From NCBI GenBank assembly GCA_900545265.1, contig UQYI01000009.1, forward strand, positions 19,789 to 83,788: a stretch of 64,000 nucleotides of DNA, given 5' to 3'. How positions within the stretch are numbered: position 1 is the first letter of the stretch; each line of letters begins with the position of its first letter. Positions 17,250 to 25,923 of this stretch are shown piece after piece. This DNA comes from an uncultured Eubacteriales bacterium (GTDB lineage Bacteria > Bacillota > Clostridia > Christensenellales > CAG-138). Under the pieces are notes generated by a model. The model had not been told where the DNA came from. It saw only the letters and a program-made list of their open reading frames with translations, and searched no databases. Both the position numbers and the translations under genes were made by a program.

Positions 17250-20003
17250 TCAGTTGGCATTGCGCCCGCAGCAGCTTTTGTATTTTTTGCCGCTGCCGCA
17301 GGGACAGGGATCGTTGCGGCCTACCTTTTCCTTGCTGCTCTTGCGCATGGGGGTATTGGCGCCGTCTCCGGCAGGATCCACGGGCTTGGCCACCTGCTTT
17401 CTTTCCATGGGCGCCCGGCGAACGGTGACCCGCATGAGATTGCGGACGGCCTCCTCACGGATCTCGTTGACCATGGCATCAAACATATCAAAGCCTTCGT
17501 TGGTGTAGGCTACCACGGGATCCTTCTGGGCGTAAGCCCGCAGGCCGATGCCCTGCCGCAGCTGGTCCATGGCATCGATATGATCCATCCAGTGGCTGTC
17601 TACGGAACGCAGGAGCACAATTCGTTCCACTTCCCGCAGATCCAGTTTATGCTCCGCCAGCTCCCGCTCCTTTTTTTCCAGACAGGCGTTGACAAAGCTG
17701 TGGCAGATATCCTCCGCCTTCTTTTCCGTCAGCCCCTGAAGGGGAACATTGGCAAAAAGATCTTGACTTTCCTTGCCGCAAAGCTCACAGATCTCTCTGG
17801 ATACGGCCAGCAGATTCCATTCTTCCGCTTTGGCTCCGTGGGGGCAGTAGGTGGTGACAATGCTTTCTACGGTGGTGCGGATCATATCCAGGAAGCTGGG
17901 ATGCATATCCTCTCCCATAAGCACCTGGCGGCGCTGCCCGTAGATAATGGAGCGCTGCTTGTTCATGACGTCATCGTAACGCAGCACGTTCTTACGGGTT
18001 TCAAAGTTAGCCATTTCCACCCGTTTCTGGGCGGCTTCGATCTGTTTGGTCACCAGGCCGCTTTCAATAGGCAGCTCATCTCCGGGATTCAGCCGGGACA
18101 TGATGCCTTCCAGCCGGTCCCCGCCGAAGCGGCGCATAAGGTCATCCTGCAGGGATACATAAAAACGTGTGCTGCCGGGATCGCCCTGACGGCCTGCCCG
18201 GCCGCGAAGCTGATTATCAATACGGCGGCTCTCATGGCGCTCGGTACCTATGATGTGCAGGCCTCCCAGATTTACCACCTGGGCGTGTTCCCGGTCGGTT
18301 TCGGCCTTATATTCTTTGTAATAGGCGGCATAGCGCTGCCGGGCTTCCAGAATGGCTTCCTCCTGGGTATCGGCATGGCCGGTAGCTTCTTCAATAAGGT
18401 CCTCTTCCAGTCCGTCACGCATAAGAGCCTGCCGGGCCAGAAAATCCGGGTTGCCTCCCAGCAGAATATCCGTGCCGCGGCCGGCCATGTTGGTGGCAAT
18501 GGTCACGGCGCCCAGTTTACCCGCCTGCGCCACGATCTGGGCTTCTTTGGCATGATATTTTGCATTGAGCACCTGATGGGGGATCCCTGCCCGCTGGAGC
18601 ATGGCGGAAAGATATTCGCTTTTTTCCACGGAGATGGTGCCTACCAGCAGGGGCTGCCCCGTTTTGTGCTTTTCCTGGATCTCGTTGACCACCGCCCGGA
18701 ATTTGCCCAGTTCCGTAGTATAGACCATATCCGGCATATCCTGCCGGACGCAGGGCCGGTTTGTGGGGATCTCCACCACATCCAGTCCGTAGATGGCGGT
18801 AAACTCGTCTTCTTCCGTTTTGGCGGTACCCGTCATGCCCGCCAGCTTGTGGAACATGCGGAAGTAGTTCTGGAAGGTAATGGTGGCCAGGGTCTTGTTT
18901 TCCTTTTCCACCTTGACTCCTTCTTTGGCTTCCAGTGCCTGGTGAAGACCCTCGGAATAACGGCGGCCGATCATCAGGCGGCCGGTGAACTCATCCACAA
19001 TGAGTACCTGGCCGTTCTGTACCACATAATCCTTATCCTTGGTGAACAGGGCGTGGGCCCGAAGAGCCTGCTTGATATAATGGTTCAGCTCCGTATTTTC
19101 CGCATCGGCCAGAGACTCCACTTTGAACCAGGCTTCGGCTTTGGCAATGCCCTGCGCTGTCAGCTGAACGGTGCGGCGACGGATATCGCACATGTAGTCG
19201 CCGCTCTCCACCTGCTCGATGCCCATGAGCTGATCGGATTTGTTCACGTCCTTCATATCTTCGCCCCGGGTCAGGCGGCGGACGAACCGGTCGGCCTCCC
19301 GGTACATTTCGGAGCTTTCCTCTCCCTGGCCGCTGATGATCAGGGGAGTACGGGCTTCGTCGATGAGGATGGAGTCCACCTCGTCCACAATGGCATAGTG
19401 CAGCTCCCGCTGGACCATGGATTCCTTATAGACCACCATGTTGTCCCGCAGATAGTCAAATCCAAATTCGTTATTGGTGCCGTAGGTGATATCGCAGGCA
19501 TAAGCCTCCCGCCGCTGCTGGGCGGAAAGATCGTGAACAATGCATCCCACAGAAAGACCCAGGAACCGGTGGATCTTACCCATCCACTGGGCGTCGCGGC
19601 GGGCCAGATAATCATTGACGGTGACGATGTATACGCCCTTGCCCTCCAGTGCATTCAGATAGGCGGGAAGGGTGGCTACCAGGGTCTTGCCCTCGCCGGT
19701 CTTCATTTCGGCGATACGGCCCTGATGCAGCACCATGCCGCCCAGCAGCTGTACATCGTAGGGGCGCATGTCCACCGTGCGCTTGGCAGCCTCCCGTACT
19801 ACGGCAAAGGCCTCGGGCAGCAGTTGATCCAGGGTCTCTCCCTTGGCAAGCCGTTCTTTGAAAAGGGAAGTCTGCCGACGCAGCTCCTCATCGCTCATGG
19901 AGGCGTAGGTATCTTCCAGTTTATTGATCTTGTCCACAACGGGACGCATTTTTTTCAGTTTGCTTTCGCTGGTGTTGCCCAGGAGCTTGTCTAAAAAGCC
20001 CAT
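17250..20003 (-). CDS. secA: Preprotein translocase ATPase SecA
   Basis: A 917-aa motor of the Sec pathway. Visible elements are the N-terminal MGFLDKLLGNTSESKLKKMR, Walker A in AEMKTGEGKTLVATL, the DEAD-type VDEVDSILIDEARTPLIISG, the helicase-2 segment TIATNMAGRGTDILLGGN, RGRAGRQGDPGSTRFY, and a C-terminal SEC-C zinc motif NDPCPCGSGKKYKSCCG for SecB or ribosome contact. AAGGAGATACATTC precedes the ATG. Length and domain order are normal. It appears to be the first gene of a secA-prfB-zinc-ribbon group, with a 112-bp gap to prfB. Confidence 0.98.
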   Translation of the reverse strand: MGFLDKLLGNTSESKLKKMRPVVDKINKLEDTYASMSDEELRRQTSLFKERLAKGETLDQLLPEAFAVVREAAKRTVDMRPYDVQLLGGMVLHQGRIAEMKTGEGKTLVATLPAYLNALEGKGVYIVTVNDYLARRDAQWMGKIHRFLGLSVGCIVHDLSAQQRREAYACDITYGTNNEFGFDYLRDNMVVYKESMVQRELHYAIVDEVDSILIDEARTPLIISGQGEESSEMYREADRFVRRLTRGEDMKDVNKSDQLMGIEQVESGDYMCDIRRRTVQLTAQGIAKAEAWFKVESLADAENTELNHYIKQALRAHALFTKDKDYVVQNGQVLIVDEFTGRLMIGRRYSEGLHQALEAKEGVKVEKENKTLATITFQNYFRMFHKLAGMTGTAKTEEDEFTAIYGLDVVEIPTNRPCVRQDMPDMVYTTELGKFRAVVNEIQEKHKTGQPLLVGTISVEKSEYLSAMLQRAGIPHQVLNAKYHAKEAQIVAQAGKLGAVTIATNMAGRGTDILLGGNPDFLARQALMRDGLEEDLIEEATGHADTQEEAILEARQRYAAYYKEYKAETDREHAQVVNLGGLHIIGTERHESRRIDNQLRGRAGRQGDPGSTRFYVSLQDDLMRRFGGDRLEGIMSRLNPGDELPIESGLVTKQIEAAQKRVEMANFETRKNVLRYDDVMNKQRSIIYGQRRQVLMGEDMHPSFLDMIRTTVESIVTTYCPHGAKAEEWNLLAVSREICELCGKESQDLFANVPLQGLTEKKAEDICHSFVNACLEKKERELAEHKLDLREVERIVLLRSVDSHWMDHIDAMDQLRQGIGLRAYAQKDPVVAYTNEGFDMFDAMVNEIREEAVRNLMRVTVRRAPMERKQVAKPVDPAGDGANTPMRKSSKEKVGRNDPCPCGSGKKYKSCCGRNAN

Positions 20004-20137
20004 GAATGTATCTCCTTATTCTCAAGGGGCCCGAAGGAATACCCGCATAGTTTTTCAATATGCAAATATACCATAAAAAAAGCCCCGGGTAAAGGGCTTT
20101 ATGCAAACTGGAGGAAAAGGTTGCAATTAAGACATAA

Positions 20138-20353
20138 TTATTCTTTCAGCCGGGAAATGACCTGCTGCATTTTCTGCCGCTGCTTTTCCGTGAGCATGGG
20201 GGAAAGCAGCCGGTAGATCTCTTCCATCTTTGTATCCGAAAGTTCCCCCGCAGCCCGCTGCTGCCGGGTCATGGCTCCCAGCTCTTCCATAAGGGCGTCC
20301 TCGCTTTGTCCCTCCCGGGCCTGCACAAAGCGCTGCATATCTTCCTGCTTCAT
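20138..20353 (-). CDS. 71-aa hypothetical helical protein
   Basis: Starts MKQEDMQRFVQAREGQSEDA after GGAGGTGAGCGG. It is predicted helical and charged, ending MLTEKQRQKMQQVISRLKE. It is not recognised as a named family. It is divergent from the next small gene at 20508, with 154 bp between the two starts, so the two may share a control region. Confidence 0.65.
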   Translation of the reverse strand: MKQEDMQRFVQAREGQSEDALMEELGAMTRQQRAAGELSDTKMEEIYRLLSPMLTEKQRQKMQQVISRLKE

Positions 20354-20507
20354 CCGCTCACCTCCCATAGTCCATCCTATGCATCCGGAAGGAAAAAAGC
20401 ACCGGTTTCCAAAGATCACTTGAAACGGTCCGGGCAAAACAACCGGCGCATTTCCCGGCACATTTGGGAGGAGGGGCGAATAGAATACAGAAAAAGGAGG
20501 ACGGTCC

Positions 20508-20819
20508 ATGTACAGAAACACGGCGCCGGGAGGCGGCTGCAATCCCGGCAACCCCCAGCGAGGGGATCCCCGGCCTCCGGTCCCTTCGGCACTGGAGTGC
20601 GCCCTGTGCCTGGCCCAGGCGGTGCGGGAGGAACAGGGCCGGCGGGGGGTGGAGGAGTATGTGCGCTGTTTGAGCCGGCTGCTGCCTCAGGAGCTCAGCC
20701 GGTCGCTCAGTGCCGCTCTGGGGGTACCCCTGCCTCCCTGCCGGGAAGAACCGCCGCCCCGGAAGGATATGGACATGGGACAGCTGTTTCAGCTCATGCA
20801 GCTGCTGGGAGGAAAGTAG
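20508..20819 (+). CDS. 103-aa hypothetical protein
   Basis: A strong AAGGAGG site lies 8 nt before the ATG. The N terminus is Pro/Gly-rich (TAPGGGCNPGNPQRGDPRPP), followed by a helical part (LECALCLAQAVREEQGRRGVEEYVRCLSRLLPQELSRSL, here described by its ends) and a short Met-rich end MDMGQLFQLMQLLGGK. The family is not recognised. A terminator follows directly. Confidence 0.6.
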   Translation: MYRNTAPGGGCNPGNPQRGDPRPPVPSALECALCLAQAVREEQGRRGVEEYVRCLSRLLPQELSRSLSAALGVPLPPCREEPPPRKDMDMGQLFQLMQLLGGK

Positions 20820-20837
20820 GCTTTGCGCAAAAGAAAA

Positions 20838-20866
20838 ACCCGGCCTGCCACTGGCCGGGTCTTCCT
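20838..20866 (+). terminator. Intrinsic terminator after the 103-aa gene
   Basis: ACCCGGCC pairs with GGCCGGGT across a short loop, followed by CTTCCT and preceded by an A-run. A weak T-tract makes the call moderate. Confidence 0.6.
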
Positions 20867-21082
20867 CACAGGAATGAAAAGGAGGGATGTCATGAAAGAA
20901 ACAATATTCTTTCTACAATAAGCATCTTACCGTGCAGATGTGGCAGAAAAATGCGCAAAACGTGAACGAAATGCAACAGATCCATTTTTTTAAAGAAAAG
21001 GCGGGACAAGTCTTCCGTTTTGTGGTAGTATAAAAGCACAGCAGGGAGCACCATATCGCCCTGCTGAGAAGGAGTGCAGCAC

Positions 21083-21610
21083 ATGAAGATTTCCATTTCC
21101 GGGAAAAACCTTGAGGTCTCCGATTACATGCGGGAGGTTGCCGAGAAGAAGCTTTCCAAGCTCAGCCGGTATTTTCCCCAGGACACCGAAGCTCAGGTAA
21201 CCCTCTCCGTGGAGCGGAACCGGCACATCGTGGAGGTGACCATCCCCTATGAAGGCCGTATTCTCCGGGGCGAAGAGGTTTCCGGCGACATGTACGCGTC
21301 CTTGGACAGCGTGGGGAGCAAGCTGGAAAAACAGGTGGAGCGCTATCGTACCCGTGCGGCAAAGGCCCAGCGGAACACGGCTCCTCTGGCAGAAGCCCCC
21401 GCACCCATGGAGGAAGAAGAGGAGGATCAGGGGCCTCATATCGTCCGCAACAAGAAGTTTGAGATCCGCCCCATGAGCGAGGAGGAGGCCATGCTCCAGA
21501 TGGAGATGCTGGGCCATTCCTTCTTCGTGTTTGAAAACGCCGCAACGGGTGAGATCAACGTTCTTTATCTCCGCAAGGACGGTAACTACGGCCTTATTGA
21601 GCCCGCATAA
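21083..21610 (+). CDS. hpf: Ribosome hibernation promoting factor, long form
   Basis: A 175-aa protein. The N-terminal S30AE domain starts MKISISGKNLEVSDYMREVA and the C-terminal dimerisation domain contains VRNKKFEIRPMSEEEAMLQM and ends LYLRKDGNYGLIEPA. The long form joins two 70S ribosomes into inactive 100S dimers in stationary phase. I chose the ATG at 21083, with GAAGGAG 8 nt upstream; the in-frame GTG at 21074 lies inside that site. A strong terminator follows. Confidence 0.95.
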   Translation: MKISISGKNLEVSDYMREVAEKKLSKLSRYFPQDTEAQVTLSVERNRHIVEVTIPYEGRILRGEEVSGDMYASLDSVGSKLEKQVERYRTRAAKAQRNTAPLAEAPAPMEEEEEDQGPHIVRNKKFEIRPMSEEEAMLQMEMLGHSFFVFENAATGEINVLYLRKDGNYGLIEPA

Positions 21611-21624
21611 AAGTTTCTGCAAAA

Positions 21625-21654
21625 GGGGGCTGCGATTTTCGCAGTCCCCTTTTT
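21625..21654 (+). terminator. Intrinsic terminator of hpf
   Basis: GGGGGCTGCGA pairs with TCGCAGTCCCC and is followed by TTTTT. Confidence 0.88.
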
Positions 21655-22080
21655 AATTGCGGCTGTCAGGAAGGTGAAACCCATGTGCGCGGGATCCTTT
21701 CATCTGCCGAGTGCTCCATTGCAGGGGCAAAAATGCGGCATGCCCAAGCTGCGGTAAAAATGTGCCTCTTTATATTATGGAAATAGAATCCCGATATGGT
21801 TTTGCACATCTGGATTTTAGCACTGCCAATACGTGGCATGGCCGATAGACGGTCTGTGTACTAAAAAAGCAGGGATCTCGTTGGAAACGTACAGGATCCT
21901 GTTTGGGAACAATCCGGTGAGATGCGGAAAAACCGTTCTGGCTGCTTTTTTATTCTGGGAAGGATATGTTCAGAGGCACAGGCGCTGCCGAGAAAGCGGG
22001 ACGCCGGGACAGACCGTACCCCTCCTGCCTGCGTGCAGGGTGCTTTCTTGCAATCCGGTGACACGGAGCGGGGGATATGA
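21655..22080. other. Intergenic region without a recognisable gene
   Basis: I find no frame with protein-like composition or a good ribosome site on either strand and no clear structured RNA. It separates the hpf terminator from the convergent phosphatidyltransferase operon. Confidence 0.5.
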
Positions 22081-22108
22081 AAAGCGGCCCGGGAAACCCG
22101 CGCCGCCT
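22081..22108 (-). terminator. Terminator of the phosphatidyltransferase operon
   Basis: On the minus strand GCGGCGCGGG pairs with CCCGGGCCGC (loop TTT), followed by TTTT. Confidence 0.72.
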
Positions 22109-22120
22109 GCCGATCCATAT

Positions 22121-22699
22121 TTATTGCTGCTTCCGCATTTTTTTCAGTTCACGGAAATCATACCGCAGGTACATCACCAAGGACAGAAGAAGCATTCCTC
22201 CAGAAAGTCCGCAGAGCCCTTGGGCCCATATCTCCGGCAGGGCAGGGAAAACAAACAGCAGGATCATTACGCCGTAAAATACCACCGTGCTGGCCTTGCC
22301 AAACCACTGAGCGCCGTCTACACTTTCTTTGCGGCGAAGAACCACATATCCCATAAGGGCCTGAAGCAGCTCCTTGCACACAAAGAAGCCTACCAGATAC
22401 CACAGCCAGGCATACCGGCTCACCAGGCAGAAAAGCAAGGAGATCTGGGTGAGCTTGTCGGCTACAGGATCCAGTATCTTGCCGACATCGGAGATCATGT
22501 TGTATTTCCGGGCGATCTTTCCGTCCAGAATATCCGTGGCACCGGAAAGAGCTACCAGCCCGGCTGCCCAGTAGCAGGCTTCCCGGCCGATGTACAGCCA
22601 GAGGATCACAGGGATCAGGGCCAGCCGGAACAGGCTCAGCAGATTGGGGATGGTAAAGAGCTTGTCTTTATAGGGAGAGGGAGTGGGTTCCTGTTTCAT
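22121..22699 (-). CDS. CDP-alcohol phosphatidyltransferase family protein
   Basis: A 192-aa membrane enzyme with the full family motif: DILDGKIARKYNMISDVGKI followed by LDPVADK gives the D-x2-DG-x2-AR-x8-G-x3-D-x3-D pattern. Several hydrophobic segments follow. It transfers a phosphatidyl group from CDP-diacylglycerol to an alcohol, but the acceptor cannot be fixed. It overlaps the upstream pgsA-like gene as ATGA, so the two are translated together. It could be a second PgsA, a cardiolipin-synthase-type enzyme or another paralogue. Confidence 0.9.
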   Translation of the reverse strand: MKQEPTPSPYKDKLFTIPNLLSLFRLALIPVILWLYIGREACYWAAGLVALSGATDILDGKIARKYNMISDVGKILDPVADKLTQISLLFCLVSRYAWLWYLVGFFVCKELLQALMGYVVLRRKESVDGAQWFGKASTVVFYGVMILLFVFPALPEIWAQGLCGLSGGMLLLSLVMYLRYDFRELKKMRKQQ

Positions 22700-23286
22700 G
22701 CTTCAGTCAAAAAACTCCGGTTCTGATAAAGATAAATGGTGCCGGAAAGCAGCGTAAGGGCTGCAACCAGCCAGCAAAGCGCCTGCGTAAGGGTCTGTAC
22801 CCAAACTACAGGGCCGAAAACGGCGGCGGCAAAGTAATAGACCAGCACGGTAAGCATCTGGGCTACGGTTTTGATCTTGCCGTATACGTTGGCGGCAATG
22901 ACCTTGCCGCTTTTGCTTCCGGCGGCCACCATGCGCAGCCCGGCTACGGCAAACTCCCGAGCCAGCACCAGCACCAGTACCATGGGATGGCACACTCCGG
23001 CATCCATCATATACAGCAGTGCGGTGGTGGTCAGCACCTTATCTGCCAGGGGATCCATGAATTTACCGAAATCCGTAACGATGCCCCGGCTCCGGGCGAT
23101 CTTTCCGTCCAGCATGTCCGTATAGCTGGCCACTGCAAAGACGATGCCCGCCAAGAGGAAGGAGAGCCGGCTGCCCCTGTGGTTGCATAACTCCGCAAAC
23201 ACGATGAAAACCGGCGTCAGAGCCACACGGGCCATGGTAAGTTTATTGGGCAGGTTCCAGAGGGAAGAAGAGGACGTGCTTTTCAA
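22696..23286 (-). CDS. pgsA: CDP-diacylglycerol-glycerol-3-phosphate 3-phosphatidyltransferase
   Basis: A 196-aa membrane enzyme of phosphatidylglycerol synthesis. It starts with the typical NLPNKLTMARVALTPVFIVF and has the catalytic motif TDMLDGKIARSRGIVTDFGK then FMDPLADKVL. The start is a TTG at 23286, placed 6-7 nt after AGGAGG; no ATG fits the conserved N terminus. It is first in a two-gene operon with another family member. Confidence 0.9.
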   Translation of the reverse strand: MKSTSSSSLWNLPNKLTMARVALTPVFIVFAELCNHRGSRLSFLLAGIVFAVASYTDMLDGKIARSRGIVTDFGKFMDPLADKVLTTTALLYMMDAGVCHPMVLVLVLAREFAVAGLRMVAAGSKSGKVIAANVYGKIKTVAQMLTVLVYYFAAAVFGPVVWVQTLTQALCWLVAALTLLSGTIYLYQNRSFLTEA

Positions 23287-23369
23287 GATATTCCTCCTGA
23301 AGTCATTTTCTATAGCATAGCACTAATTTTGAAAAATGAAAAGGAAAGAAAAGGAAAACAAAAGCGTTC

Positions 23370-24512
23370 TCACTGATTCAAACTGCGTGCTTCTGCCAGC
23401 TCCAAAAGCTCCCTTTCGCTTTGGACTTCCCCGGGGTATGGGTAGGAGGCCAGACACTTTTCTGCTTTTTGACGCAGAGCGGCGGCCTGCGCCTGGTCTT
23501 TCTTCCACAGCAGAGCCAGGGCATATTGGGTGCGCAGGATGGCAGGATTCCCTTTCATACGTTTCATAAAGGCTGCCAGCTCCCGGCTTTCGCTTTGTGC
23601 CAGAATCAGGGGATCCTGTGCCCCCAGTGCTTCGCAGTACAGCCGGTCCAGCAGAAGCAGCTGCCGATATAGGCCGGGCAGGGCATTGGAGCGGGCGGAG
23701 AGCATATCCAGACAGACGGCGGCTTCCGCAAACCGATGTTCGTCCATAAGCCGGTTCTCATGCAGCACGGCCATAACGGCGGCCATGCTGTTGTACATAT
23801 CCGCTTCCGCAGGGAGTGCAAACCAATCCTCCGGCATATCTTTCAGCCGCACGCCCCGGGAGATCTGCTGGTTGATCTTCATCTGCAGCCAGAAAGAGCG
23901 GAGCGCCGCAGGGCTTTTCCCAAGACACAGGGCATTATAGCCGTCATTATCTACATTCCCCAGCCGCATGGGAATACCGTTCATCAGCCCCATGCCCAAC
24001 CCGAAAAGGGCAAACAGCAGCCACAGTCTGCCGGCCAGGGAGGCTGGATCCAGCAGCCGGTAACACAAAAAGCCCAACAGCGTCGCCAGCAGGTTCATCA
24101 AAGGGCCGCCCAGATTGTATAGTACATAGGGGAAGCGGCCTTCCCGCCATGGAGGCGGGCTCATAAGGCATTGGCCGCCGGTGCCGGGCAGGGAATACCG
24201 ACCCAGGTGCAGCCGCTGCCCGTCCCATCGCCACAGCAGGTTCCCAATGCGGAAGGAGACAAAACCGTAGCCTGTACATAAACCGAAGAGCAGGTGCCCG
24301 CCTTCATGGAGCACCACCTGCATCAGCAGCAGAAGACAGAAAGCAAGCCAGACGGCCAGCAGAAGGCCCATATGCTCCGGAAGGGGAAGCTCCAGCGACA
24401 GCACATAATCGATCAGCGGGAAAATGGCCAGACCGCAGACCATGCCCAGAACCAGGTTTGCAAGCAGATAGAGAAATCGGCTCCGCTTGGAGGCGGCGGA
24501 ATCTTTTTTCAT
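23370..24512 (-). CDS. M50-like membrane metallopeptidase
   Basis: A protein of about 380 aa. Hydrophobic helices surround the zinc motif HEGGH (in VVLHEGGHLLFGLCTGYGF, about residue 70), and a later NVDNDGYNALCLG may supply the third ligand of a site-2-protease fold. The C-terminal 180 residues are soluble and helical, with a repeat-like pattern. Members are intramembrane proteases or their relatives; the substrate is unknown. I chose the ATG at 24512 (MKKDSAASKRSRFLYL), after AAAGGATC; the longer upstream frame is not protein-like. It is the last clear backbone gene. Confidence 0.8.
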   Translation of the reverse strand: MKKDSAASKRSRFLYLLANLVLGMVCGLAIFPLIDYVLSLELPLPEHMGLLLAVWLAFCLLLLMQVVLHEGGHLLFGLCTGYGFVSFRIGNLLWRWDGQRLHLGRYSLPGTGGQCLMSPPPWREGRFPYVLYNLGGPLMNLLATLLGFLCYRLLDPASLAGRLWLLFALFGLGMGLMNGIPMRLGNVDNDGYNALCLGKSPAALRSFWLQMKINQQISRGVRLKDMPEDWFALPAEADMYNSMAAVMAVLHENRLMDEHRFAEAAVCLDMLSARSNALPGLYRQLLLLDRLYCEALGAQDPLILAQSESRELAAFMKRMKGNPAILRTQYALALLWKKDQAQAAALRQKAEKCLASYPYPGEVQSERELLELAEARSLNQ

Positions 24513-24800
24513 ACATTGATCCTTTACAGTAAAACGAATTATCATAAGTATAGCACACGAAACATCTGCAGAAAAGTGGATATGTTGGTGGAGATTCATT
24601 CCCGGTTATTCTGCAGGGAGTTCGGCTTTGGATATGCGGATAAACTATAGCGTGGGATGCGAAAGAGCATTGCATATAAAAATCCCGTCCGTCCCGGCAA
24701 TGTGCGGCGATCGGAACGGGCAGGATATGGACTTGACGGTTTATAACATATTGCGGGCAACCTCGTTTGAGATTGCCCGCTTGCAAAGACGTTTATAAAG
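24513..24800. other. Promoter region of the M50 gene and border of the accessory region
   Basis: It contains a minus-strand -10-like TATACT near 24555 and an imperfect hairpin GCGGGCAA...TTGCCCGC at 24754-24781 without a T-run. No gene is seen. Base composition changes from GC-rich to AT-rich across this gap, so it probably holds the junction of the mobile region; no integrase or tRNA target is visible. Confidence 0.45.
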
Positions 24801-25061
24801 TTAATCTTTCGGCTTCATGGTGGGGATTTCATGACTTGTGCTATTTTTCACTAACATATCCCTCCGTAGTTCCTCATATCTCCCATCTCTATTCTCCCCG
24901 ATAGTCATATATCGGCATATCTGCTCGTATATAATCGGCGTATTGGTGACGAAAATGGAGATGTTGGAGAAGACATCTATAAGAGCCGTCGATTAAACAC
25001 TACACTTAGGACAATAAATTATATCATATAAATCTCCAAATTTCAAGATGTTCGGCAGCAT
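24801..25061 (-). pseudogene. Broken small element gene with an in-frame stop
   Basis: From the ATG at 25061 the frame reads MLPNILKFGDLYDIIYCPKC then SV and a TAA (24995-24993). It continues in the same frame for 63 more codons, including TNTPIIYEQICRYMTIGENR and ending HEIPTMKPKD before TAA at 24801. Both parts look like real coding sequence (a CPKC motif in the first, a charged conserved-looking tail in the second). I infer one gene interrupted by a nonsense codon or small deletion. The family is not recognised. It follows two mobile-element genes on the same strand. Confidence 0.55.
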
Positions 25062-25121
25062 TGCCTCAACTCCACCGGCAGCATTGCCTCAACTCCACCG
25101 GCAGCATTGCCTCAACTCCAC
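25053..25121 (-). repeat. Three perfect 23-bp tandem repeats, each with a ribosome site and ATG
   Basis: Units lie at 25053-25075, 25076-25098 and 25099-25121. On the minus strand each contains GGTGGAGTTGAGGCAATG, a GGAG ribosome site 8 nt before an ATG. Only the unit nearest the broken gene puts its ATG in that gene's frame. The other two open 13-codon frames, since 23 is not a multiple of three. Confidence 0.9.
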
Positions 25122-25128
25122 CGGAAAT

Positions 25129-25467
25129 TTATCTCTGCTTTCTCCATTGCTCGAACCGCCTTCGGGCGGTTTCTATATCAGCCATATTATCTGAGGTAAT
25201 ATAAATATGTATAGAGCGGAGTGCCTTCTTTATTAACACGCAGATGATTTCGGGATCATTTCTTGCGGAAATGCAAACGCACTTTATTCCTCTTACCCTA
25301 CATAAGTGATCTGCTATCGTAAACGTATCGCGTTCTGTTTTAGTCCCTCTATCTATAACAACAAAGGCAAGCCTTGATTCGGGTATGTAAGCATCAAGCA
25401 AGACTCCTGTTATTGTTTCATCATTTAATATAACATCGACATCATGGCTACCACAGTATTGCCACAT
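25129..25467 (-). CDS. Mobile-element protein with a degenerate VSR-like nuclease fold
   Basis: A 112-aa protein containing ETITGVLLDAYIPESRLAFV and GTKTERDTFTIADHLCRVRG. This spacing resembles PD-(D/E)XK proteins of the very-short-patch-repair type (D...YIPE-x-LA-x-E), but the expected Glu and Lys are not both present, so it may be non-catalytic. Its tail IHIYITSDNMADIE...RRFEQWRKQR resembles the gene cut by the right edge of the window. It overlaps the preceding gene by 43 nt in the -1 frame, so it is either coupled or reached by frameshifting. Confidence 0.6.
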   Translation of the reverse strand: MWQYCGSHDVDVILNDETITGVLLDAYIPESRLAFVVIDRGTKTERDTFTIADHLCRVRGIKCVCISARNDPEIICVLIKKALRSIHIYITSDNMADIETARRRFEQWRKQR

Positions 25468-25712
25468 TTTCTGTTTCGTTCACTCATTTCATGCTCCGAA
25501 TGCCATTTGTCGTATTCTTTCTTTTCCGTTTCAATAAACATACGATCAATCTCTCCGCAGTCCTCGAAACTATCGCAAACGAAGAACCGACGTTGTTCAC
25601 GTGGAAGCGTCCTATTTGTTTTCAATACTTGGTCCCATTGTTCTTTTGTCGCAACAATAAGTTCCTTCTTATCCGCATTGATGTCTTTGTAAATAAGGTA
25701 TGTATTTTTCAT
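25425..25712 (-). CDS. Small mobile-element protein, sigma-like
   Basis: A 95-aa protein starting MKNTYLIYKDINADKKELIV, with a central QWDQVL and a tail KKEYDKWHSEHEMSERNRK. Similar small proteins in conjugative elements of gut Firmicutes carry a sigma-70-like annotation, but no complete sigma domain is visible here. AAAGGAACTCAA precedes the ATG at 25712; a longer upstream frame is not used. The coding end overlaps the next gene across an AGAAAATG sequence. Confidence 0.5.
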   Translation of the reverse strand: MKNTYLIYKDINADKKELIVATKEQWDQVLKTNRTLPREQRRFFVCDSFEDCGEIDRMFIETEKKEYDKWHSEHEMSERNRKCGNTVVAMMSMLY

Positions 25713-25776
25713 TTGAGTTCCTTTCCCGCGTTTGCGGGAAGGAACTCCTAACACAGTACGAAGCTAATAAACGCGC

Positions 25777-25855
25777 AAAAAAAGCACCGTCGAATCGAAC
25801 CAAGACACATGGATATTACTATCTCATAGTCTCAATTCGGCTTCGTACGGTGCTT
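25777..25855 (-). terminator. Long-arm terminator hairpin
   Basis: On the minus strand AAGCACCGT (25855-25847) pairs with ACGGTGCTT (25790-25782), extended by CGAAG/TTCG pairing, with a long internal arm and a TTTTTTT tail. It terminates the LexA-like/ImmA transcript or controls entry into the downstream small genes. Confidence 0.65.
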
Positions 25856-25923
25856 GGTAGTTTTTCAGCCCTTTCGGGTCCTGCTCCGCTCGCGCGATTA
25901 AAAGTCGATTTTATTATTTGGTT

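Noticed and set aside
17580..19994. 804-codon open frame opposite secA
   Set aside because: It is the complement of a highly conserved, correctly started gene with GC-rich codons; its translation is Gly/His-rich without any domain.
21833..22726. 297-codon plus-strand frame over the phosphatidyltransferase genes
   Set aside because: It runs antisense to two clear enzymes and contains no domain of its own.
25053..25121. Small CRISPR-like or iteron array
   Set aside because: The three units are directly adjacent without spacers, so it is a tandem repeat, not CRISPR. Iterons are possible but no replication gene is next to it.
25777..25855. Possible tRNA remnant marking an integration site, because the minus strand has GGTTCGATTC before a paired end
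   Set aside because: D-arm and anticodon arm are absent and the T-stem pairs only in part; a long-arm terminator with a T-run explains the sequence better.
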